Part shown: in pieces, positions 24,690 through 32,702 of the stretch | Layout: each line of letters starts with the position of its first letter | Position numbering within the stretch: position 1 is the first letter of the stretch | Assembly (NCBI GenBank): GCA_902497145.1 | Contig: CABVDR010000009.1 | Location: 1-62,339 of the forward strand | DNA: 62,339 nucleotides | Source: an uncultured Oscillospiraceae bacterium | Lineage (GTDB): Bacteria > Bacillota > Clostridia > Oscillospirales > Oscillospiraceae | Direction of reading: 5' to 3' | Program-made: the position numbers and the translations under genes | The notes under the pieces: generated by a model | Seen by the model: the letters and a program-made list of their open reading frames with translations, nothing else | The model's database searches: none | Told to the model about the DNA's origin: nothing

Positions 24690-27458
24690 TCAAAGTAATT
24701 CGCCGTAATGGCGTACATAGGCCTTTTTCAGGCTGGTTGCCAGCACCATATAGAGTAGGATACAAGGGATCAGGTAAGCAAAGTAAGCAGCAGGCAGGGC
24801 AACAAATCCAAGCATAGCACCGAAGGGGGTGAAGGGGATTACCGTCAGCACGGTGATGCCTGTCATTGTGAGCAGTGTCAGAGGCGCAGAAGCCCGGCTC
24901 TGGAGGAAGGGCAGCTTCGGTGTGCGGATCATGTGGATGACCAGCGTCTGGCTCCACATAGATTCCACAAACCAGCCTGCCTGGAACAGCCCGATATACT
25001 TTGCCTGCATCAGGGCCAGCTCGGCACCGCTGAAATGGGCGGCCAAGTCGTTGAAGAGTACGCCGCCGGAGACGAACATAGGGCAGAAGACAAAGTACAT
25101 GAAGAGATAGGTGGTAAAGTCAAAGATGGAACTGGTGGGCCCGATCCAAAGCATGAAGTTGCCCACGCTGGAGGCGTCCCATTTCCGAGGTTTGGTGATG
25201 AACTCCTCGTCCACATTGTCCCAGGGAATAGCGGTACAGGACAGGTCATAAATCAGATTGAGGAAAATGAGATGTACGCTCATCATGGGAAGGAAGGGGA
25301 GCAGGGCAGAGGCAGCCAGGACCGAGAACATATTGCCGAAATTGGAGGAGGCGGTCATCTTGATGTATTTGATCATGTTAGCATAGGTCTTGCGGCCTTC
25401 GATAATGCCCTGCTCCAGAACCATCAGGTCCTTCTCCAGCAGGATGATATCTGCCGACTCTTTAGCTACATCTACCGCAGTATCTACGGAGATACCGATG
25501 TCGGCGGCCTTCATAGCGGCGGCATCGTTGATGCCATCCCCCATAAATCCGACAGTGTGGCCGCTTTCCCGCAGTACCGAGACTACCCGGGCTTTCTGGT
25601 CGGGAGTAAGTTTGGCAAACACATCGGTAGACTCCGCTGCCTTTGCCAGCTGAGCGTCGCTCATAGCGTCCAGATCAGAGCCAAGCAGCATGTTGCGTAC
25701 CTTCAGTCCAACCTGCTTACAGATGGTACGGGTCACCTTGTCGTTGTCACCGGTCAGAATTTTGGTGGTCACGCCGTAGTGTTTCAGGGCCCGGATGGCA
25801 TCCGCGGTAGACTCCTTGGGCGGATCCAGGAAAGCCAGGTAGCCAATAAGCACCATGTCGCACTCATCCTTTACGCCAAACGCCCCCACGGGAGAGGGGT
25901 TGCTCTTTTGAGCAATGACCAGCACACGAAAGCCCTTGTCGTTGAGACTATCCACTGTCTGAAGGATTCGTTGGCGCACGTCTCCCGTCAGAGGCTGAAC
26001 CTCGCCATCGCACTCAGCAAAGGAGCAGATAGAGAGCATCTCCTCCACAGCACCTTTGGTCACCATCTGGGTCTTTCCGGCCTTGTCCTGTACCACGGTG
26101 CTCAGCCGCCGACGGGTAAAGTCAAAGGGGATCTCGTCTACCTTCACATAGTGCTCCGACAGATCCACCAGTCGAGAATCCGCCGCTTCGGCCTCCTCCG
26201 TTTTGCGGATGATAGCCAGGTCCATAAGATTCTTGTAGCCGGTCTGGAAGTAGCTGTTGAGATAGGCGTGGCGCAGCACCCGGGTGTCGTCCTCACCATT
26301 TACGTTGAGATGGTACTCCAGAACCACCTTGTCCTGGGTCAAAGTTCCAGTCTTATCGGTACACAAAATATCGATGGCCCCGAAGTTCTGGATGGAGTTC
26401 AGATTCTTGACAATGGTCTGCTTTTTGCTCATGGACACCGCACCTTTGGCCAGGCAGGTGGTTACGATCATAGGCAGCATTTCAGGAGTCAGCCCCACAG
26501 CGATGGAGATGCCGAAAAGGAAGGCGTCCAGCCAGTCTCCCTTGGTGATGCCATTAATAAAAAATACCAGGGGAACCATGACCAGCATAAAGCGGATGAG
26601 CACCCAGGAGACAGCATTGACTCCTTTGGTAAAGCTGGTCTCGGTCGCCTCTCCCGCCACCGCAGAGGCCATGGAACCAAAGAGAGTATCGTCTCCTACG
26701 CAGACCGCCACAGCAACGGCACTGCCGGAAACCACACTGCTGCCCATAAAGGCAATATTAGTATAATCGGTTAGGCTTTCTTTTTCCTGGTTTACCTGCG
26801 GTTGCTTTTCCACAGGTTCACTTTCACCGGTGAGACTGGCCTGGCTGACAAACAAATCCTTTGCCTCCAGAATGCGCACATCAGCGGGAATCATATCCCC
26901 GGCAGACAGGTGAACTATGTCGCCCACCACAAGTTCATCCATAGGAATTTCCGCTTTTTCCTGTCCCTTACGGGTGACCGTGCAGGTGGTTGTGATCATG
27001 GCCAGCAGCTTCTCCGCCGCGCTGCCGCTTCTGGATTCCTGGACAAAACGGAGAGTCCCGGAGATTATGACCATGGTCAGAATAATGACCACCGTCAGGC
27101 AGTCAAAATCCTCAGGCACGCTGCCAAACAGCGAGAAATAGGGGAATACCATATCTGTCATGGTGGACACCAGAGCAAGGCAGAGCAGGATGGCAGTAAA
27201 GGGATTGACAAACGCGCCAACCAGCCGTCTGAGGAAGGATTTCTTTTTCTCGTGCGTTACCTTGTTGCTGCCGTATTGGGCCCGACTGGCGGCGATGGCC
27301 TCCGGAGAAAGTCCTCCCAGCGGAGCATGAAGCTCCCTTAGGATAGTGCTGGCCGGGACAGTTGCCGCATCCTGAATGCGGCGGTTCTGCTCGTCGCGGA
27401 GGACAGCCTGGTGTATGGCCTGGCGCACTAAACGGCGATTTTCTTTTTTCTTCATCAT
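24690..27458 (-). CDS. mgtA: Magnesium-type P-type ATPase (MgtA/MgtB family), copy 1
   Basis: A 922-residue P3B-type ATPase. An N-terminal cation-ATPase domain is followed by SLTGESEPVEK (actuator TGES at 210-213), ion-site helix VGLTPEMLP (about 321-329), phosphorylation site DKTGTLT (Asp368), TGDND, and GDGINDAAAMK in the P domain, then six C-terminal helices. The start MMKKKEN follows GGAGGTAAAA. MgtA-type pumps import Mg2+ into the cytoplasm under Mg2+ limitation. It is preceded by its own promoter with a direct-repeat box also found before the second pump, and followed by a 55-residue membrane protein. The ion could differ from Mg2+. Confidence 0.93.
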   Translation of the reverse strand: MMKKKENRRLVRQAIHQAVLRDEQNRRIQDAATVPASTILRELHAPLGGLSPEAIAASRAQYGSNKVTHEKKKSFLRRLVGAFVNPFTAILLCLALVSTMTDMVFPYFSLFGSVPEDFDCLTVVIILTMVIISGTLRFVQESRSGSAAEKLLAMITTTCTVTRKGQEKAEIPMDELVVGDIVHLSAGDMIPADVRILEAKDLFVSQASLTGESEPVEKQPQVNQEKESLTDYTNIAFMGSSVVSGSAVAVAVCVGDDTLFGSMASAVAGEATETSFTKGVNAVSWVLIRFMLVMVPLVFFINGITKGDWLDAFLFGISIAVGLTPEMLPMIVTTCLAKGAVSMSKKQTIVKNLNSIQNFGAIDILCTDKTGTLTQDKVVLEYHLNVNGEDDTRVLRHAYLNSYFQTGYKNLMDLAIIRKTEEAEAADSRLVDLSEHYVKVDEIPFDFTRRRLSTVVQDKAGKTQMVTKGAVEEMLSICSFAECDGEVQPLTGDVRQRILQTVDSLNDKGFRVLVIAQKSNPSPVGAFGVKDECDMVLIGYLAFLDPPKESTADAIRALKHYGVTTKILTGDNDKVTRTICKQVGLKVRNMLLGSDLDAMSDAQLAKAAESTDVFAKLTPDQKARVVSVLRESGHTVGFMGDGINDAAAMKAADIGISVDTAVDVAKESADIILLEKDLMVLEQGIIEGRKTYANMIKYIKMTASSNFGNMFSVLAASALLPFLPMMSVHLIFLNLIYDLSCTAIPWDNVDEEFITKPRKWDASSVGNFMLWIGPTSSIFDFTTYLFMYFVFCPMFVSGGVLFNDLAAHFSGAELALMQAKYIGLFQAGWFVESMWSQTLVIHMIRTPKLPFLQSRASAPLTLLTMTGITVLTVIPFTPFGAMLGFVALPAAYFAYLIPCILLYMVLATSLKKAYVRHYGELL

Positions 27459-27567
27459 TTTTTACCTCCTTGCGTGTGTTCAAGGCGGTACAGTCGATAG
27501 GGAGCCGGAACTCCATGTCATGTATGTTATACTGCACCGATCGTTGAGGACTGCCGTCAGAATCCAT
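27112..27567 (-). CDS. Possible leader reading frame overlapping the mgtA start
   Basis: ATG 27567 has a strong ribosome binding site (GGGAGGG, six bases away) close behind the mgtA promoter. The frame, beginning MDSDGSPQRSVQYNIHDM, has no stop before mgtA and continues 347 bases inside it in another frame. The first 35 codons lie in the leader. It may be a leader peptide affecting mgtA translation, or the site may be fortuitous. The part inside mgtA is surely not a separate conserved protein. Confidence 0.2.
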   Translation of the reverse strand: MDSDGSPQRSVQYNIHDMEFRLPIDCTALNTRKEVKNDEEKRKSPFSAPGHTPGCPPRRAEPPHSGCGNCPGQHYPKGASCSAGRTFSGGHRRQSGPIRQQQGNAREKEILPQTAGWRVCQSLYCHPALPCSGVHHDRYGIPLFLAVWQRA

Positions 27568-27597
27568 GTCGTTCCCTCCCTTCTTGCGTCCTGAATG

Positions 27598-27657
27598 AGT
27601 ATAAAAAAATCGCAAGAAAAATCACAGGGCCAAAACCTTGCGATTTTCTTGCGATTT
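27598..27657 (-). promoter_or_regulatory. mgtA copy 1 promoter, tandem regulator box, possible terminator
   Basis: On the minus strand AAATCGCAAGA is followed at once by AAATCGCAAGG (bases 27657-27636): two direct repeats with an 11-base period, as bound by OmpR/PhoB-type winged helices. Exactly 32 bases further is TATACT (27603-27598), the -10. An inverted copy (27607-27616 region) also lets the whole segment fold into a long stem ending in Ts, so it could terminate the upstream regulator transcript as well. Confidence 0.55.
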
Positions 27658-27673
27658 GGTAAGAACTTAAAAC

Positions 27674-28171
27674 TTATAGTTTGTCGGTGAATTTGTATCC
27701 AATGCCCCAAATTGTAAGGATGTACTGGGGGGAGTCGGGGTTGGGCTCAATTTTCTTTCGCAGCTTCCGGATGAAAGCCATAATGTTGCTGTCATCCAAT
27801 AAGTAGTCGCTTTCCCACACGGCTTGGTAAATCTGTTCCTTTGTAAATACCTCGCCACGGTTGCGGGCCAAAAAATACAGGATATCGAACTCTTTTGGAG
27901 TTAATGAAATCTCTGCTCCATCCCGGTTGACTCTGCGCAGCCTTAGATCAATGGAGAGTCCACCGCAGCGGAGGGTATCCTCTGCCGCAGCTTCGCCTTC
28001 CCGTTCTCCCAGTTCCAGCATGAGAGACTCCGTGCTGCCGTTCATCAGATCCCCCAACCCTTCCAGCAGATCCTGGGCAGAGTGGGTATGGGGAGCGGTA
28101 CGAAGTGTATCGGAAAGCCAGCGGGCAAAGGAGAAATCCAGCGCGATAAATCCGATATGTTTTTTCATCAC
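27674..28171 (-). CDS. OmpR-type winged-helix regulator lacking a receiver domain
   Basis: A 165-residue protein. The C-terminal 100 residues are a standard OmpR/PhoB winged helix (ISLTPKEFDILYFLARNRG, FTKEQIYQAVW, DSNIMAFIRKLRKKIE, WGIGYKF). The N-terminal 65 residues do not show the receiver pattern: no acidic pair, no phospho-Asp strand and no Lys. They may be a collapsed receiver or a different sensor. It lies 15 bases after the second ATPase gene and before the first, so phosphorylation-independent control of Mg2+ uptake is likely. No kinase gene is near. Confidence 0.85.
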   Translation of the reverse strand: MMKKHIGFIALDFSFARWLSDTLRTAPHTHSAQDLLEGLGDLMNGSTESLMLELGEREGEAAAEDTLRCGGLSIDLRLRRVNRDGAEISLTPKEFDILYFLARNRGEVFTKEQIYQAVWESDYLLDDSNIMAFIRKLRKKIEPNPDSPQYILTIWGIGYKFTDKL

Positions 28172-28186
28172 AGAATTCCTCCTTTC

Positions 28187-30841
28187 TCACAGCAATTCAC
28201 GGTAACGGCGGATATACCAGCTTTTGGCCAGCGTAACCCAGATCAAATACAGTAAAACGACAATGGCCAGGAAGCCAAAATACCCTATGGGAAGTGGAGT
28301 GAGTCCCAGTAGTCTGCCAGCTGGGGTAAACGTCAGAACGGTAAAGAACAGGGTGCCAAGCAAGGTGACCAGCATCACCGGACGGGAGGGTCTGCTTTGC
28401 AGCAGCGGCACCTTGGGCGTGCGCAGCAGGTGCAGAATCAGTACCTGAGTCCACATGGATTCCAGAAACCATCCGGTTTGGAACAGGGCAATAAAGTGCA
28501 GTTCCTTGCCGCTTCCGACCAAGGAGAAAAAACTTCCTCCGCACACTGCGGGACACAGCACAAAGAACAGATAGGAAAAGGTGAGGATGTCAAAAAAGGA
28601 GCTGATTGGTCCAAAGAAACGCATAAAGCGGCCCAGAGTCCTGCCGGACCACTCCAGAGGTCGGGAGCAGATTTCCTCGTCCACATAGTCCCAGGGGAGA
28701 ACCAGACACAGAATATCATATAGTAGATTCAGCAGCAAGAGCTGCAGCGATGTCATGGGGAAAAAGGGCAGAAAGACACTGGCAATCACAATGGAGAGGA
28801 TGTTGCCGAAATTGGAGGAAGCTGTGATCTTAATGTACTTGGACACGTTGGCAAAGGCCCTTCGGCCTTCCTGGATTCCTGCTTCCAGCACATTGAGATC
28901 CTTTTTCAGCAGGATTACATCTGCCCCTTCCTTAACAGCCTCTGCCGCGGTGTCCACGGATATGCCCACGTCCGACTCTACAATGGCCGGCAGGTCGTTC
29001 ATACCGTCTCCCAAAAAGCCCACAGTGTGTCCGTTAGAACGCAGAATTTGTACGACCTGCACTTTCTGTTTGGGAGACAGCTCCGCAAACAGGGTAGTGT
29101 GTTCGATTTTTATAGGCAGCTCATCCTTGCCCAACTGCTCCAATTCTCTGCCGGTCAGCGTTTGCGCGGTGTCGATGCCCAGCCTCCGGCAGACAGAGAG
29201 AGCGACATCCCGGTGATCTCCGGTCAGTACTCGTACCCCTACATGGAGTTTTTGTAATTTTTGAATTGCCCCGGCGGCACTTTTCTTGGGTGCATCAAAA
29301 AACGCCAGATATCCCAGCAGGATGAAGTCGTGCTCGTCTTCTTGTGACAGTGTTCCCTCTTTCAGCGACCGATAGGCCACAGCCAATACTTTCATCCCGT
29401 CTTCCAGCATCTCGTCCACAATGGCACGGACACTTTCCATTCCGTCGCCGGACATAGTGTGACGTTCGCCTTTGTACTCCACGCTGCTGCACCGACGGCA
29501 TACTTCGTCAATGCTGCCCTTGACGATCAGCAGGTTTTCTTCTCCATGGCTGACCAAAACGCTGGTAAACCGTCGCTCATAGTCAAAAGGCAGTTCGTCC
29601 AGCTTTGGGTATTGGGAAGCTAATTCTTGAAAATGAAACTGGTGGTTTGGCATTTGGCGGCACTGCAGAAGAGCACTGTCCAGATGATTGCTGACGCCGG
29701 TGTGATATAGGCTGTTCAAATAGGCAAGATCCAGAACTTTTGTGCTCTCGTTGCCCAGAATATCCATATAGTATTCCAGGGTAATCTTGTCTCCAGTCAG
29801 GGTACCGGTCTTATCCACACACAGGACATCCATGCTGCCGAATCCCTGCATAGCATTGATGTTTTTCACCACAGTCTGCTTTTTCCCCATGGCTGCGCTG
29901 CCCTTTGCCAGACAGGCATTGATAACCATGGGAAGCATTTCCGGTGTCAGGCCCACGGCAACAGACAGTGCAAACAAAAATGCGGAAATCCAGTCACCTT
30001 TTGTCAGGCCACAGGCAATCAAAACCACCGGAACCAGTACAGCCATAAAGCGGATGAGTACCCATGCAATGGAATTCGCACCTCGATCAAATCCATTCTT
30101 TTGGGAGGATTCCATCGCCGTAAAGCCGCCATAAACGGTGTCCTCTCCCACAGCTAGTACGACGCCCTCCCCACTGCCGCCAGTCAGGGCAGAGCCCATG
30201 AAAACGAGATTGCGGTATTGGGCATAAGACTGGGCCTGTCCGTGGGAAAGCGTTCGGGCATCCTTTTCCAGAATTTCGCTCTCGCCTGTGATGACCGACT
30301 GTGAAACGAACAGATCCTTTGCCGTAGTCAGTCGGATGTCCGCCGGAACACGGTCGCCGGCAGAAAGGCGCACCAGATCGCCCACCACCAACTCAGTGGA
30401 GGACACTCTGACCCATTTCCCGCTCCTGCGCACCAGCACCGTGGAAGCAATCATCCCTGTCAGGCGGTCAGCCACACGCTTTGCTCGCAGTTCCTGGGCA
30501 AACCGTACTGCACCGCTGATGAGCAGCATACATAGAATGATGACCACTGTGGTAACATTTCGGCTAAAATTAGACGCTAATACCACATCAGTCAAAAAAG
30601 AAATACATGCCAGTACAAATAAAATGATGGTAAACGGATTAAAAAAGGCACGGCCCAAGCGATAGAGTACCGTATCCGATGCCCGGCCCGATAAACTGTT
30701 TTTTCCGTATTGGATGCGACTTTCTTCTACCTGCTCATCACTGTAACCTTGGCCGGAAATGTGAAAATCCCGGAATAGCGTGTCGATGTCTGTGTATGCG
30801 TAATCAAGTACACGCCGATGGGCAATAGGATTTACTTTCAT
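28187..30841 (-). CDS. mgtA: Magnesium-type P-type ATPase (MgtA/MgtB family), copy 2
   Basis: An 884-residue P3B-type ATPase. ATG 30841 (MKVNPIAHRR) has GGAGGTGAGACG upstream; the longer upstream frame is not used. Key sites: VITGESEILEK (TGES 185-188), VGLTPEMLP (near 297), DKTGTLT (Asp343), TGDHRD and GDGMNDLPAI, where the second pump has GMNDLP instead of GINDAA. It is clearly paralogous to copy 1 but divergent, so the two may differ in affinity or regulation. Co-transcribed with the winged-helix regulator. Confidence 0.92.
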   Translation of the reverse strand: MKVNPIAHRRVLDYAYTDIDTLFRDFHISGQGYSDEQVEESRIQYGKNSLSGRASDTVLYRLGRAFFNPFTIILFVLACISFLTDVVLASNFSRNVTTVVIILCMLLISGAVRFAQELRAKRVADRLTGMIASTVLVRRSGKWVRVSSTELVVGDLVRLSAGDRVPADIRLTTAKDLFVSQSVITGESEILEKDARTLSHGQAQSYAQYRNLVFMGSALTGGSGEGVVLAVGEDTVYGGFTAMESSQKNGFDRGANSIAWVLIRFMAVLVPVVLIACGLTKGDWISAFLFALSVAVGLTPEMLPMVINACLAKGSAAMGKKQTVVKNINAMQGFGSMDVLCVDKTGTLTGDKITLEYYMDILGNESTKVLDLAYLNSLYHTGVSNHLDSALLQCRQMPNHQFHFQELASQYPKLDELPFDYERRFTSVLVSHGEENLLIVKGSIDEVCRRCSSVEYKGERHTMSGDGMESVRAIVDEMLEDGMKVLAVAYRSLKEGTLSQEDEHDFILLGYLAFFDAPKKSAAGAIQKLQKLHVGVRVLTGDHRDVALSVCRRLGIDTAQTLTGRELEQLGKDELPIKIEHTTLFAELSPKQKVQVVQILRSNGHTVGFLGDGMNDLPAIVESDVGISVDTAAEAVKEGADVILLKKDLNVLEAGIQEGRRAFANVSKYIKITASSNFGNILSIVIASVFLPFFPMTSLQLLLLNLLYDILCLVLPWDYVDEEICSRPLEWSGRTLGRFMRFFGPISSFFDILTFSYLFFVLCPAVCGGSFFSLVGSGKELHFIALFQTGWFLESMWTQVLILHLLRTPKVPLLQSRPSRPVMLVTLLGTLFFTVLTFTPAGRLLGLTPLPIGYFGFLAIVVLLYLIWVTLAKSWYIRRYRELL

Positions 30842-30866
30842 CGTCTCACCTCCGCAGAGTTTTTCT

Positions 30867-30920
30867 ATCATACCATAGAATTGCCTTGCTGCGTGGCATG
30901 AAATCCTTGCTTTTTTCTTG
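30867..30920 (-). promoter_or_regulatory. mgtA copy 2 promoter and tandem regulator box
   Basis: Minus strand: CAAGAAAAAAGCAAGG (30920-30905) gives CAAG twice with an 11-base period, followed after 32 bases by the extended -10 TGGTATGAT (TATGAT 30872-30867). A third GCAAGG lies at 30889-30884, 21 bases from the second. The same CAAG-N7-CAAGG to -10 spacing occurs before copy 1, so both promoters are probably read by the regulator encoded between them. Confidence 0.55.
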
Positions 30921-31051
30921 TTTTCTGCGATCGTTTTTAAGCCTTGCAGATAAACATACAGATCCCAGTTTGTCCGCCAAACAAATGCTGCAGAATTCAA
31001 AAAATGGGCCAAATAAATATGAAAAGGCATGATTGACTGTAAATTTCAGTT

Positions 31052-31496
31052 GTGGTGCGAAAAGCATATGCCGAACTGGAGCAGGAACAGGTAAAAGAGG
31101 CCCTGTTGACTGCGGTAATTCAATGTATTGCGGACCGGGGCTGGTCGACTGCGGTATTGGGGCCTTGTGCAGGAAAGTGGGCATATCTAAGACCTTTTTC
31201 TACAGCCTCTTTACCTCCAAAGAAGAGTTGGTGTTCCACGCCCAGCGGTACCAGCAGCCCAGGCAGCTGAACGATAACAGGTCCCTGATGCAGGCCTCCG
31301 GGCCCAGTTGGAGGGCGGAGGTGGAGACCTTCTTAAAAAACTGCTGCTGCGGGGCTATAAGCGGGGGGCTGTTTTATCCATTGAGGACGAGCAGCAGGTA
31401 CGCCGCTGCCTCGAGGAGGACAATACTATCACCCACAGTAGGAGGGATATCCTGCCAGGTACAATCTTGAAAATCAGCAATTCCCTTTTGAACTAA
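31052..31496 (+). pseudogene. Frameshifted TetR-family regulator remnant
   Basis: Three frames in series give one TetR-like protein: VKEALLTAVIQCIADRGWST, then GALCRKVGISKTFFYSLFTS and KEELVFHAQRY (the recognition helix and following segment), then LLRGYKRGAVLSIEDEQQVR to a stop at 31496. At least two frameshifts interrupt it, and the C-terminal domain is short. The helix-turn-helix is split across frames, so it is unlikely to be functional. Confidence 0.7.
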
Positions 31497-31540
31497 CTTT
31501 GCATGGCAGCTTGGGCAACACGCTCTGAACGCTGTTGACA

Positions 31541-31583
31541 GAAAAAGGCCGCTGACCGGCGCATGGTAATGCCAGTCAGCGGC
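31541..31583 (-). terminator. Terminator downstream of the hexuronide operon
   Basis: GCCGCTGAC and GTCAGCGGC pair (with an inner GGC/GCC) and are followed on the minus strand by CTTTTTC. It lies about 230 bases after the kdgK remnant. The sequence between (31584-31815) contains an AT-rich stretch and a short C-terminus-like frame (EAIDEIVRSGRRM on the plus strand), but no gene I can identify. Confidence 0.75.
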
Positions 31584-31815
31584 TTGTGGTTGGAAACAGG
31601 TGTATCAGTTTTTGATGTAATATTGACAAGGAATTTATATTATTTTTTGCTCCTTGTATTTTGTTGGTATTTTGCCATGTTTTGTTTGCTCTTTGGCACT
31701 CTTTAAATGTCAACTCCAGCATCCTGCCCAGAAGGCCGTGGTGCCCCCAGAAGCCATTGATGAGATCGTCAGGTCGGGCCGGCGCATGTAGTTCATTACA
31801 GCAGCTAGAATGAAG

Positions 31816-32019
31816 TCAGCCAGCCATAGAAGCCTTTTCAATGGTGTGCTTCAAAGCGGAAGCAGCCACGGCAAACTTTACGGTCTCCTGGGTTGTCTTG
31901 CCACGGAGCAGAGCGTAGATCAGGTCGCCGAAGCTGAACTCCAGATGATTGGCTTGGATAAAACGTTCGTAGTTACAGGGCTGGAGCTGGATCATCAGCT
32001 GAGCAAAGGTAACAACCTT
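31816..32019 (-). pseudogene. kdgK: 2-Keto-3-deoxygluconate kinase remnant with internal deletion
   Basis: 67 codons directly after kdgA, overlapping its stop and lacking a start codon. The first half (KVVTFAQLMIQLQP, NYERFIQANHLEFSFG) reads as the N-terminus of PfkB-family KDG kinases, which usually begins MKVVTFGEIMLRL. It then jumps to LIYALLRGKTTQETVKFAV and AASALKHTI, the C-terminal part. About 250 of some 320-340 residues are missing, including the ATP site and catalytic Asp. The join lies near Gly-rich segments present in both halves of normal enzymes. Certainly inactive. Confidence 0.75.
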
Positions 32020-32665
32020 AGCTGTTTTTACGTGCCTCTTTTACGAGCTCAATGGACTTGGCGCACAAGTCCGTAATTTCATCCCATTTCTGATTATCGA
32101 TCAGGTCGGCGGTCACCATGTAGGAGCCGCCACAGGCACAAATCACATTGCTGGACAGGTACTCCTTCAGGTTTTTTAGGGAGATGCCACCAGTGGGCAT
32201 GACTTTGAACATGGGGAAGGGGGCGCTCATAGCCTTGATCTTGGCCAGACCGCCGGACTGTTCGGCAGGGAAGAATTTCAGCACCTCTAATCCCAACTTG
32301 TAGGCGGCGTGATAATCAGTGGGGGTGGTGCAGCCAGGATAGATAGGCGTCTGCTTGCTTTGACAGTAGGTGACGATCTCCGGGTCAAGGCCAGGAGTCA
32401 CAATAAACTGAGCTCCTGCTTCCAGAGCCTCATCCACTTGGGCGGTGGTGAGAACAGTACCCGCACCTACTAACATGTCAGGGCATGCCTCGCGCATCAG
32501 CCGAATAGCTTGGGCAGCTCCGGAGGCACGGAAGGTGACCTCTGCCACAGGAACGCCGCCCGCACAAAGGGCCTTTCCCAACAAGGCGGCATCTCGCTCC
32601 GGATGGTTGAGCTTGATGACCGGCACCACACCGATCTGTGCAATACGATCAGAAATAGCGTCCAT
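32018..32665 (-). CDS. kdgA: KDPG (2-keto-3-deoxy-6-phosphogluconate) aldolase
   Basis: A 215-residue class I aldolase. The motifs are PVIKLNHPERDAALLGKAL, VAEVTFRASGAAQAI (catalytic Glu), VGAGTVLTTAQVDEA, FIVTPGLDPEIV, YPGCTTPTDYHAA, LKFFPAEQSGG (Schiff-base Lys in LKFFPA) and MPTGGIS. It splits KDPG into pyruvate and glyceraldehyde-3-phosphate at the end of the hexuronate route. It is 37 bases after uxuB. Its normal partner, the KDG kinase, is broken immediately downstream. Confidence 0.94.
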   Translation of the reverse strand: MDAISDRIAQIGVVPVIKLNHPERDAALLGKALCAGGVPVAEVTFRASGAAQAIRLMREACPDMLVGAGTVLTTAQVDEALEAGAQFIVTPGLDPEIVTYCQSKQTPIYPGCTTPTDYHAAYKLGLEVLKFFPAEQSGGLAKIKAMSAPFPMFKVMPTGGISLKNLKEYLSSNVICACGGSYMVTADLIDNQKWDEITDLCAKSIELVKEARKNS

Positions 32666-32702
32666 ATGGATCAGACCTCACAATCAAAGGGTATCAGCTG
32701 AG

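Noticed and set aside
24933..26774. 613-residue plus-strand open frame
   Set aside because: Antisense to mgtA copy 1; no domain, unusual composition. The sense strand has all P-type ATPase motifs.
27459..27673. M-box magnesium riboswitch before mgtA
   Set aside because: I looked for the conserved core (GTTAGGTGAGGCTCC-like and later elements) and did not find it; the region is explained by a repeat box, promoter and leader.
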